From NCBI GenBank assembly GCA_018292915.2, contig JACVVK020000527.1:148501-212500 (forward strand): a DNA stretch of 64,000 nucleotides, in the 5' to 3' direction. This document shows positions 10,874 to 24,203 of the stretch, in pieces (positions within the stretch are counted from its first letter, which is position 1; each line of letters begins with the position of its first letter). Source of the stretch: Batillaria attramentaria. Its lineage: Eukaryota; Mollusca; Gastropoda; Batillariidae. The notes below the pieces were generated by a model. That model had not been told where the DNA came from. It ran no database searches and saw only the letters and a program-made list of their open reading frames with translations. The position numbers and the translations under genes are program-made.

Positions 10874-13565
10874 GCCGGGGTCAGCCAGTGTATGATGCTG
10901 AACATTATCATGCTGTTTGTAGTTAAATGTATGTGTGGAGGCATGCTGTGTGTGTTTCTGGGTGAGTGAGTGTGTGTTCATTGTAAGGCGCCCTGAGCTC
11001 GCGCGAGACGGAAGGCGTCCCTTAAGAACCCATGTTATTATTATTATTATTATTATCAATAGTGTTTACATTTTAATTGTCATTGTACTTTAATCTTGTA
11101 TAGCACTGTATGTATCGTTGACCTCAGCATTGCTACACACACTGTGATGTTTTGTATTCAATTGTAAGAACAAACAAACAAGAACTTGCGAATTCTTTCT
11201 TCACGTTAAAATTCAGCTTCGTTTATTGCCGTTTTGTTACGCATGCGCAGTAACGGGATTTCCGGTATGGGCAACCATCATCATCGTTGGGCTGGTTTCA
11301 ACCTTCTACACCACGCTGGTAAGTTTTCTCAGAAAGAATTCACAGGCAGTAATCTGCACAGTCTGCACTATTGGTAATAGTGAGACTCAATATTGCGCTT
11401 AGATTTTGCTTTACTTTCTTTCTTTCTTTCTTTGTTGACGTTTGCCTAGTTCCGAAACGGCCACATTCGAATATAGTATTGATGCCAAGACATTCATCTT
11501 TGGAAAATTAAGATCCAGTGTCACTGTTACTGTCTCCGTGAAAAACACTGTTCTGCTGATTCATTGAAGGTGTTGTTCAGGGATGTCCCCCCCTGACAAC
11601 ATTTTCAATTTTCTGAAAGAGGTCAACTTTTTTTTAAACAAAATATAGTCCTGGTATATTTAGACTTGCATTGACCTCATTTGTCCAGTTTTAAGCCTTG
11701 AAAAATATTTCTCATTTAAACCCAGTACAGTTTTAATATATATTTGCATCTTGTTTTAACGTGGAAATTTTAATGTTTTAAAGGACCTGGCAGAAAGGGA
11801 CTTTTGTTAGCCGCGAATTAGCCTTCGTTGCTTGCACGGCGTTAAGCCCTAACTAACTGACTCATTGTAAGTTCTTTTCTTTGACGGAAATCACACAACA
11901 AATTAATGATGACAAACGTTTTCATCATTCATCTCCCAGCGGCAACAACGACGAGATTCAAACAATATTTGTTCGAAAATAGACGGTCAGTTACGCATGT
12001 TGTTCAGTCTCTAGATTTTCTTTCAGCTACATAATTATGTTCAAACATTGTCTCTATACATATTTTACGAAGGATTCCGCGTTTTGTGTTTCGCCACGTG
12101 AGGCAGAAACTGCGTAATTGGAGACTGAAAAGCGTGCAGAACTCACCATCCATTTTTTAATTGCCCTGAGACAAGTGGCTAGAAGTTGTTATCTTCTGGC
12201 ATTGTGACGCAGTGTGGTATGACGTGTCATTATATGACGTAACAGGGCGGAATGAAGGCAGTGGTGTGGACAGACGTGTTTCAGTCCGTCATCATGTTGG
12301 CTGGTCTACTGGCTGTCGTCATCAGGGTACGTCATGCACTTATCTGGTTTTCATTTGACGTCAGAGAAATCATTCATTTTGGTCTATCAAATGTAAATAA
12401 TAAAACAAATGATTTGAACCTATTGAAATGTAAAGGTAGAAATGAAAAGGGTGGAATTATAACGAACTTGTCTTGGACAAAAGCTACACCACACATAAGA
12501 CTCATTTCGTGGGAGAGGGTCACATATAAGACTCATTTCGTGGGAGAGGGTCACATATAAGACTCATTTCGTGGGAGAGGGTCACATATAAGACTCATTT
12601 CGTGGGAGAGGGTCACATATAAGACTCATTTCGTGGGAGAGGGTCACATATAAGACTCATTTCGTGGGAGAGGGTCACATATAAGACTCATTTCGTGGGA
12701 GAGGGTCACATATAAGACTCATTTCGTGGGAGAGGGTCACATATAAGACTCATTTCGTGGGAGAGGGTCACATATAAGACTCATTTCGTGGGAGAGGGTC
12801 ACATATAAGACTCATTTCGTGGGAGAGGGTCACATATAAGACTCATTTCGTCGGAGAGGGTCACATATAAGACTCATTTCGTGGGAGAGGGTCACATATA
12901 AGACTCATTTCGTGGGAGAGGGTCACATATAAGCAAAAGGGAATAATTATCCACTCTTTGCATGAAGGAAACATTTCTTTCACTTTCATTTGTATGTGCG
13001 TGTTTTAACGTCATGTGTGACGTCATCACATTACTCCATCCCATTAACCTACGCCACTTACCCACGAATAACGTCAGGGTGTTATGGAGGTCGGCGGAAT
13101 GGACAAGGTGTGGATGACTAACTATGAATGGGACAGGATCCATTTTTTCAAGTGAGTCTAATGATAAGAATAATACTTATGACGATGGTAATGGCGATGA
13201 TGACAATGATGACGTTAAACCATTTCGTACCGCGCACGAAACTAATCCCCACGTTTCTGACTCTGGTGTTGGCCCTGTACGTGAAAAACAGGCAAGATTT
13301 AACGGCTCCTTAACGGCTTTTATTGCAACCAACAAGAGTATAATCGAAATGCCACACGCCACTTCAGGCGAATTTGAATCCATGCAGACATTAATTAATT
13401 ATTATTATTTTAGTTCGGCTACTGGTGCACAACCAAGAATTTACTTGCCAGGAACTGGGTTAATGCCGATATTATCACTAAACTTACTCTACAAATAATA
13501 ATGATAATAATAATAATTACAGTTTATATAGCACCTTTCTGTTTTCTACGGAAACATTCTTTGCG

Positions 13566-13660
<95 letters not shown>

Positions 13661-14796
13661 ACTGAGTGCCGATGAAACAGTGGTCGGTCTACAGCTCGAA
13701 AGCTCGCCTAAAGAGGTACAACAACAACAACGACAACAACAACAACAACGGCAACAACAATTGCTGCTACTGCTACTGCTACTACTACCACTACTACTAT
13801 ATAAAAAACCAAAGAAAACAACCACCACCACCATCTTTGAGACTTTCAGCGATTTGTCTTTCTCTGGTTAAGACCTTTGGAACATTCGTTCTGGGGGTGG
13901 TTTTTTTTTGGTATATATTTTCAATCTTATGCCCAAATGAAGGGACAATAAACTTATTGAGTTATATCGAAAGTAATTATGCTGATGACGATAATAACAC
14001 TGATAACAATAATGACAAAAACATCAATGAATAACAATAATAAATGTATATCGCTTTTATAGGGCAGTAAGAGATTAATAACGATGATGACGGTTACCGA
14101 AATGCTGATGACGCTAAACCACAGAATTGATGACGACAAATACAATCATGCTCACGTCATGTGTCCCAGTTTCAACGCGGACCCCACCCAGCGTCACTCG
14201 TTCTGGTCGCTGATAGTGGGTGGCATGATCGGGTGGACCGCCACATACGGGTGTAATCAGGCCAGTGTACAACGCTTCTGTTCTCTACCCTCTCTCGCTG
14301 GAGCCAGGAAGTAAGACATACTGTTAGTTAGTTTGTTAGTTAGTTATTTAGGGCTTAACATACATACATACATACATACATACATACATACATACATACA
14401 TACATACATACATACATACATACATACATGTGCCTGGGCAGCGGAGGCCGTGTATGATGCTGCACGTTATGTGTTTGTAGTTAAATGTATGTGTGGAGGA
14501 ATTTTATGTGTGTTCCTATGTGAGTGAGGGCGTGTCGACTGTAAGGAGCCCTGAGCTCCTGCGGGCGTCCTTTACCCATTATTATTATTATTACTATTCA
14601 TACCTACATACAAAGTAAAAAGGACAGGACATGCACAAATGGTGCAACAATAACATTTAACAAAAATATACGATGCGCGGAAACAGGAAAGACAACAAAA
14701 TCATTGCATGTACGTTTGGCAGCAGCAAATCGAGCTTTTATGAAACAAAATGTACTCGGAGGACATTCGCAAGTGTGGAAAACTGTACGGTGTAAT

Positions 14797-14885
<89 letters not shown>

Positions 14886-16069
14886 GAGTCAGTCAACTAA
14901 TCAATCAGAATAAATGCGAAAACAACGACTGCGTTATTTCAAATTCTCTGATGACGATAGTGATGATGGTGACGATGACACCATACTGTGCGTGTTACAA
15001 GGTCCGTGCTACTGAACATCATCGGCACCGTTATCCTACTGACCATCACCTGTCTGGCCGGTATCGTCATCTTCGCTTATTACGTGGAACAAGGATGTGA
15101 CCCTTTGTCCTCTGGCCGCGTTGGAAATTCAAATCAGGTGGGCGACATGCATATTCATATTGATACAATTTACAATGTTGCACGCCCTTTTAGCCAAGAT
15201 CTAAATGCACATAAATATAAAGTGTGTCAGTTAAAGGGGGGTGGGGGTGGGGAAATAAGTGCATCTTGTGCATGCAGGTAAAAATAAGAAAGAATTTAAG
15301 TTTTTTGTCCGAAAACGTAACATTACTGATTTCTTTCTGAGAATTATTGCTGACATCATCAGTCGCGTATATCATGTCTGTGCAGATCGTCCCGTACTTC
15401 GTGATGGAGGTGCTTGACATCCCCGGACTCCCCGGGCTTTTCGTCTCCTGTCTCTTCAGCGGGGCTCTCAGGTACTGAACCACACACGCGGTTTTTGTGT
15501 AATTCCTACCGCGAATGATCCCACGTTCTTGGTCCTTCTTTCGGTTTTTGCTGAGTGTGCGAGAATCAGGAAAGAGTACCGGTTCCTTTGCGGTTCTTTT
15601 GCAAGGGAGAACGCGTTGCTTACGTGCTCTGTTGGTTAGATCTGTAATTTTCGTCGTCGTTGCGACGGAGAGAAGGCAAGTACTGACGGTTGCTGAAATG
15701 GGGCTGGGCCGCTATTGCGCGGGTCCGCTAGTGCGCGGGTCCGTTAGTGCGCTGGTCCGCTAGTGCGCGGGTCCGTTAGTGCGCGGGGCCGTTAGTGCGC
15801 GGGGCCACTAGTGCGCGGGGCCGCTATTGCGCGGGAATGAAATGTTCGGTTATGATTGTTCTGTTTTGTTGCCTTATGCGCGAGGATTGCAATGTAATTA
15901 CCTTAATGAAATAAAAGCAGATTGTCTATTCAACAGTCTTTGTCTTTGTAGTGATGCAAAGCAAATGTGAAGTAGTATAATTATATGGAAAATATTGACG
16001 ATTTTCCAAGGAACCCACTGTTTTTGTGAAACCCATTTTTTTCAAATGGAAATTTTTCGTATATATAGG

Positions 16070-16147
<78 letters not shown>

Positions 16148-19100
16148 GGATCAATGGGCTGATGGGGGGGGGGGGGGGCACAGGAAAGCCCTGTGATCAT
16201 GCTTTTCTAATGTGGAAGTTTTAAAGCATTAAATCACTCATATTTGTGTAGGATGGGCTGGGTGATTCACTTGATGAATGTATGTTGACAAATTCAGACA
16301 TGCTATATTCTGGCTCGTGATTAGGCACTATACACACTGTGTTTGACATGTCACATTTACGGACTCCTGCAGATTTTTCATATGATATGAACCTGACATT
16401 TTCGAAGATCAAAACATTGCTCTTATTTTCATCTGTCATCATGTATGTCATATACTTTTGTAGCTCGAGGAAAATATCTCAGATCATGTGCTGTGACTCA
16501 CGAGCACCAAAGTGATACAAAACAAATTTCAAATTTATATACATGTATAAATGTTACTTTGGCCATTTAATAAAGAGTTTATGATGTATTTTATTATAAA
16601 GAAGTACAACCAATGAAAACACTCATTTGTCAGATTTTTACCAATACCGGCAAGTCGTCCATAATACTACGCGTACATTGACCATCACCGTATATAATAA
16701 GCATTTTGATATATACTTCATTTCTGTTTGTTTAAATGATAATAAACCATTGGCAAGTGGCATAATAATTGATTTAAGTAGTACAAGAATCTGTTTAGGA
16801 TTTAGACCAGCTGTTTGTGAATATCACGTAAGTCGTCGAAGTGTGAAAGCGCGCCTTTAAGTTAAGGGCTGTAACTCTGGTGCATCCCTATGGATTCTTG
16901 GGAACATTTTTGAAATACAATCAGGACATCCTAGGAAGACATCTGGCACCATCGTAGTACATTCCCGGGGTGGGGGGGGGGGTGCACGGTAGGCCCCGTC
17001 ACCTTGGCAAGTATTGCTTCTTATAGATGATATGGCCGCGCAATAGCGGCCCCGCGCAATAGCGGCCCCGCGCAATAGCGGACCCGCGCACTAGCGGACC
17101 CGCGCACTAGCGGACCCGCGCACTAGCGGACCCGGACCCGCGCACTAGCGGCCCCGCGCACTAGCGGACCCGCGCACTAACGGACCCGCGCAATAGCGGG
17201 CCGACCCCGCTGAGATGACCATATAGGTGTTTAATGGGCATGGGTAGTGAGGAGGAGTCTGAAGACTGTTACGATTTGCATGATGGGGGTGGGTGGGTGG
17301 GTGTTTGGGAGTTTAACGTCCTTTTCCACCACATAAGGGTGATATCAAAGACGGGGCAACGAGAAAACAGGCCAGCACAAATATTTGGCCCCAGCCGGCG
17401 GGATTCGAACTCACGACCCGAGCATTGACAGTCCAACGCTCTACCATTCGGCCACCCCGGCTCCCCTTGCATGATGGTTTTGATCCAGAAAGATGCATGT
17501 ACGAGTATGAGTGGTCATGTAGCCTGGTGGCCCGTATGTTTAGACACGTAAGAGATTCACTACTGCTCGCAAAAATAAACACCCCAAAACAAATCTAACT
17601 CAAGTACTGAAACAAATCTGAAAAAAAATCTCTTCTATTTTTCTACATGAATGCGATGTTTATGCGTTGTTTATCTGTGTGATTTATGCGTAAAAGCTTA
17701 CTCTGAAAGCATAATTAAACATCTGACGCAAACGACACAGATATACCGGTGTTGTCTGAATTCTGACCGTTGCAAACGGACATCGTATGACGTCGGTAAA
17801 AAATAACAACCCCAAACGTCTTACATTCCGCCTTAGCGTCTTTTGGTAACGGAAAACAAATTGTTGTAATTTGTGGGCAGCACCATGTCCTCCTGTCTGA
17901 ACGCTCTGGCCGCTGTGACATGGGAAGACTTTCTGAAACCCGTTCTTGGCGAGCGACTGTCCGAGGCACAGAAAACGTGGGTCACGAAACTCCTGGGTAA
18001 GTCCTTTCGTCATGAGGGTGTGTGTGTGTGCGTGTGTGTGTGCGTGTGTGTGTGTGTGTGGGGGGGGGGGGGGTAAGTGGGTGGGTGTTTGGGGTTTAAC
18101 GTCCTTTTCCACCACGCACGGGTGATATCAAAGACGGGGCAACGATGAAAAAGTCAGCTCAAATATTTGGCCCCAGCCGGGATACGAACTCACGACCCGA
18201 GCACTGGAAGTCCAACGCTCTACCATTCGGCCACCCCGGCTCCCCGTGGCAATGAGAAAAGGTCCAACGCTCTACCATTCGGCCATCCCGGCTCCCCGTG
18301 GCAATGAGAAAAAGTCCAACGCTCTACCATTCGGCCATCCCGGCTCCCCCTTTCGTCATGGGCACAGAACAGGGAGCCGGGTTGGCAGGAGGGATGAGTG
18401 TGTGTGTGGTCAAAGAACACAAATATATGAAGCCTCAAAATGCCTATATATTCCCTGTTAGCCTTAGGCATCATAGTCACCCCCTAAAATGCTTTGATCT
18501 AGAACAAAGATTACCATTCACAGACCATTCAACGGTACGTACCCGACCGGAGTTTAAAAAAATTGAATGTCTCTTTTCCGCTCAGGCATCATTGGAGTAA
18601 TGCCAGTGTACTTTCTTTTTTTTTTTTTTTATTTTTTTTTTTTTTTCTGCCCCAACTCTTTGCCAGCTCCTGTGGTGTTCCTCCCAGGTCATGGGTGGAA
18701 CCCACGGAGGACTCGGAAGCTGGGACAATTTTTATTATACATGATAATGGAGATGAGGATGATAGTAAGATGATGCTGTGGAGGTCCATGTGGTTTGGGA
18801 CTGCGGGACAGGGCCGCATTCCACGCTTCCTGTCATAAATATCCCGGCATTAACCAGGCCCGGGAACTACGGCACCTGCGGTGCCGGCCGTGTAATCATC
18901 CACATCATAAGACGTGTCATACTAAGGGAAGCACCCCCAAAGTCGCACCCGTGAAGTGGGTGAAACTCGGCTGTGTGGCAACAGCCTCCCCATTGGGCCC
19001 ATAGCACACCCGCTCTGGGTAGGAGCCGACCTAGGTAGGAAAAATCCCGCTTGCCTCGGCTGGGATTCGAACCCGGGTCTCCCGGTCCATGATCCGAAGT

Positions 19101-22100
19101 GCTAACCACTACACTACGGGGGCCGGTGCCAGTGTACTTTCTGTTTAGGCCACGAAGCCACTTCAGCCAAGTCCACTTACGTCACCTTTGCCTCCCTTCT
19201 ACTAGTACGCAAAAAAGTCGCAGCTTCACTGGCAGCTTTCCTCCTCTTGCTACTGCCTTGCATGCACCTTGCCCTACCAAAAAAAAAAAAAAAAAAAAAT
19301 CACGAAAAAACCAAAACAACAACAACAACAAACAAACAAAAAACAAACCAACAACAACAAAAACAACAACAAACAAACAAACAAAACAAAACAAACAAAA
19401 AAACAAAACAAAACAAACAAAGAAAACAAAACGCTTTTTTCGTGATATCAAAAATCACTTCAAACTAGCAAACTGGCAAAAAAAGGTACTTCAAACCGAA
19501 AAAGTCAGAAACGTGTGGGCTACTCGTGCGAGGCATTGAAACGTGTAGTCGACATACTCTAACGCTTGGGGAGCCGGGGGTGGCCGAACGGTAGAGCGTT
19601 GGACTTCTAATGCTCGGGTCGTCAGTTCGTATCCCGGCTGAGGCTAAATATTTGTGCTAGCTTTTTTCGTCGTTGCCCCGTCTTTGATATCACCCGTTAA
19701 ACCCCCTAAACACCCACCCACCCACCCGCCCACTTTAACGCTTGTTGAGCGTTAAGGTCGTTCTTAGCCGGGCGAACCACCAGTCAGGCGACCTTGTTCG
19801 GCGAACTGTGTATTGTATACGAACAGGGCGAGCGCGCACACGTACGTAGTTCCAGAGGTTCGGCCGAACTAGTTCTCTTTCTTAACCGATCGTTAATGAT
19901 ATGCATACGTCACCGCCCGAACAAGGCGGAAGTTGAGACAATCGTAAACAACCAAAATGGCCGCCTTCGTAGATCGAGACCTTATGCGCACAACAGCTCT
20001 CCCGAGCAACCAATCAGAGCGCAGGATCGGCCAAAGGATCGCGAGGATTCCCACGACACGCTGTGCAGACCTCAAACCTAGTTCGGCGTACCTTTCGAAC
20101 CAGGGTTTGCGAAGAAGTGTTCGGTCGGTTAAGAAACAACGTGCGCGAATCTAGTTCGCCGTACTCTTCGAACCTAGTTCGCGAACCAAAAGTTCGCCCG
20201 GTTAAGAACGGCCCTTACGCTGTCTGTGTGTTGCAGTTTTGATATATGGCGGTGCTGGTATCGGGATGGCGTTCATGGCACAGGGACTGGGAGGTACCGT
20301 ACTACAGGTAATACACTTGTGAACTGTGTCCATGTACGTGCTTCAGTCACAGGATGAGATTTCTTCCAAAACTTGTTAGAGTGCTACCCAACCTGTCGTA
20401 GTACATGGATCATAATACTAACAGTCACAGTGTGAATACACGACTCCACTCCCGTCAATCGAAAGTGGTGAGCTCGTAGAAATCAACCAGTCTCGTACTG
20501 CGGCATGGTTAGCACATGACATGGCATTGTCTGGCAAGCAAAAAGGGAAGTATTTCGATATGACTGAAACGTTGGAAAAAATAGTATATGCATTGACGTC
20601 ATTTGTTGGAAAAGACCATTACGTCAGTCTCTTTCATCTTGAAATCAACCCGTTGTCCATAAAATGACGTCATGGACGTATTTGTGTTTTGCCAATACAC
20701 CGCAAACGAAAGGGGCGGGACTCTGGCCCCGGGGCTTGCCGAGTGAAGTCGTCTACTGTTATTTTCAAGCTTCAGTTTTCTACTCTTTGTGGAACTACAG
20801 TAACATAAGCTACAAGTGTCGGACAACCTACTTAGCTTGATTTTTGTGAAAAGAATAGCGTCATGGCACTATAAATACTGTTCGTCCACAGGCATCACTG
20901 AGTTTCACGGGCGCTGCTTCTGGGCCGATTCTTGGCCTGTTCCTGCTGGGTGGAGTTTTCCCTTGGGCCAACGGAAAGGTAAGTTGAAGGTGATTCCATG
21001 CGTGCACGGTACTCTCTAAAGAATACCATCTATGGCTCTGCTGTTGGAATATAATAGTAATTACTATAGGGCCTAGCGTTTGAGTAAACTCGAAAATGAC
21101 AGAGCAAGTGTTTAAGTGTCGTATCCCACAATTAACAGTCAGTATCCTAGCTCAACAAACGTCGAAAATGTCAGTGACCTTTAGTGTTCGAGTAAACTGG
21201 AAAAGTCCTTGTGTATCGGAAGAAGAATGAGAAGCAGAAGAAGGAGAAGGTCGTCGACCGAGAGGCTTCTCAAAATTCCCAAGCGTAACCTGAAATTGTT
21301 TGGCGAGGGCTCTTTCAGTTTTGTTGCACCAACCTTTTGGAATTCCCTGCCAGCACACCTGAGAAATGCGCCCACACTGTCTGTTTTTAAGAGCAGTCTT
21401 TAAAACGTTGCTCTTTTGTAAAGCCTTCCAGCAATTTCCCTTGCCGGCAACTAGTCAGTTTCACCAGTGTGTGTCTGTCCATCGTTTGTAAAACGTGCGT
21501 GAGTGATTGGCGCATTGAGTTTATTCCAAACAAATACGCCCAACAAATGCCATTTATTATTATTATTATTATCCCTTTCAGCCCTTGCTGGTTCCAGGCC
21601 TGAATGCTCTCCCTGTCCTGGGCACTTTTTTGCCTAGCCAGTCAGTCAGTTAAAAAAACAAAAAAAAAAACAAAATCGCTCAGACCCATGTGTAGACCCG
21701 ATCGATACAAAGGAAAGGAAGTGCACAGCAGAGTAATGCCCCTTGCTTCATGAGCTTGATATTCAGTAGTCTGGCCAATGAGGAACGAGTTGAAATTTCC
21801 AATAGCTAGCAGGTTCCTCGCGTAGGTACACGTATGGAATAAAGGGCTGAATAAAGAACAAATAACGTAAGCATGTTTAGTAGGACATCGTAAGGATGAT
21901 TTCGCCGAGCGGAGTATACCATTCACATGTACATTAGGCTCACACAACAGAGGCCTCGAGCGGATAACGCGCTGCTATTAGCTAATAGCACTCTTAACTT
22001 GCCCAATTTACATGTAAACGGTTTACATGCTCACTGAAGTCCTCCTTACGAAGTCCTGGTGTGGGATGGGTGTTTGGGAGTTGAACGTCCTTTTCCACCA

Positions 22101-22635
22101 CGTACGGGTGATATCAAAGATTAAGACGGCGCAACGCGAAAAAGGCCAGCACAAATAGGGCCCCAGCCGGGATTCGAACTCACGACCCGAGCATTGATGG
22201 TCCAACGCTCTATCATTCCGCTATCCCGGCTTCCCTTACGAAGTCCCACTACACACGCCTAATAGTAAGTAGTGGTTGCAGCAGCGAAACCCCAATAACT
22301 GAGGTTAGGTGGAGGCTGCAAGGGAGAGAACTGTATGGTAAGCGTGACCACAAGACGTGTTTAAGAAAAAGATCAAGTGGGTTGACTGTACTATTATGTA
22401 TGACGTCACTGCTGTCTCCAGGGCGCTGTGGTTGGCGGAGTCCTAGGGCTGATCTTCCCTCTGTGGATCAGTATCGGAGCCTACAACCTTCCCGCTTCCC
22501 CCTCTTCCCTCCCCTTCCCCACCAATGGCTGTATCGCTGACAACGCCACCATGACGACCATAGCAACAGGGGTGACAACTCTGGCGACGACGACCACGGC
22601 TAGCAACGAAATGTACGTTCGGAAACTGAAACCAG

Positions 22636-22679
<44 letters not shown>

Positions 22680-22682
22680 CAA

Positions 22683-22736
<54 letters not shown>

Positions 22737-24117
22737 CGCGCGTTTATTTTGTCTACTACTGCGAAACAAATGCGAGATTTGTTCAGCCCACAAAAATTGA
22801 AAAATAAATGCAATTTAATTTCCGAAACTAACTTAAATAGCTAGGCTGACCCTTTGTAATGCGTTCATGTCCAGTGCGTGAGAGCATGCGTGTGATTCAC
22901 CTGAGCGTGCGTGTTCGGTTTAGTTCGCGGCGCTTTGAGCCAATTTCAGAAATTGGGTTAAGCGCTTATACAATACTCATTATTATTATTATTATTATTA
23001 TACAATACTCATTATATTGTTATTATTAAGATAAGCGGTATTTTATTTTCAGATCTGGGATAGAGTTGCTGTACACCGTATCTTACTTGTGGTATCCAGC
23101 CATTGGAATGGCTACTGTTATTGTCGTTGGTCTTATCATCAGTTTTATCACAGGTATGTTTGATGGAAGAGCCACTGAATTGTAAAGGGTCTTATCGTCA
23201 GTTTTATCATGGGCATGTTCGATGGAACAGCCAGTTATTGTGGTGGGTCTCACGTTATTTGTGCGCACGTCTGTTTGAACAGCCACTGTGCATGTGCTGT
23301 GAATCAAAGGCACACTAAACACTGAAAGTGATTTTTTTTTTTTTTTTTTTTGCTGCCCCAACTCTTTGCCACGTCCAGTGGTGACCTACCTGGGTCATGG
23401 GTGGAATACACGGAGGGCTCGAAAGCTGGGGCAGTTTTTATCATGATGGCGATGAGGATGATGGTGATGCTATGGAGGCCCGGTTTTTTTGGGAATGCAG
23501 GACAGGGCCGCACTCCACGCTTCCTGTCATAAATATCCCGGCGTTAACCAGGCCCGGGAACTACGGCACCTGCGGTGCCGGTTGTGTGATCATCCACATA
23601 AGACGTGTCATACCAAGGGAAGCACCCCCAAAGTCGCACCCGTGAAGTGGGTGAATCTCGGCTGTGTGGGAACAGTCTCCCCATTGGGCCCATAGCACAC
23701 CCGAGGGTGTGTGTGTGTGTGTGTGTGGGGGGGGGGGGGCATAACTAGTCATGACCTTACGGCTCGTATGATAATTTTGAACATCCTCACTTATAAAAGC
23801 TAATACATCGCCTGTGGGTGAGGTTTGTGCTTGTGTCAGTATTTTTGATTGGTTGTTTACGTTTTAAATATTTGTTTTATTGGTTGAAACAACGCAGGGC
23901 CAATGGACATTGACGACATAGATCCAAAATATCTGATCCCGATTTTTGACCGCCTCTTCTGCTGTCTTCCGGCCTCCTGGCGGAAAACTCTCCGCTGTCA
24001 CAAAGAGTTCCCCAACCCTGAGGTTAGTATCACTCCGCCAAGACGGATCTACAGGGATCACCTTAAAAACTTAAAACTGTTTTTATTGGTGGATATGATG
24101 TGTCTGACAAACAGAAA

Positions 24118-24203
<86 letters not shown>

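Noticed and set aside
12490..12933. CRISPR-like array
   Set aside because: The units are contiguous identical 31-mers with no variable spacers, and the genome is eukaryotic.
16627..16860. 77-codon frame inside the inverted-array segment as a transposase remnant
   Set aside because: No transposase motif is visible and the AT-rich composition gives such frames by chance.
17285..17466. tRNA gene suggested by box A and box B
   Set aside because: The same tRNA-like segment occurs about 20 times joined to a common body and tail; it lacks an intact cloverleaf and is a SINE head.
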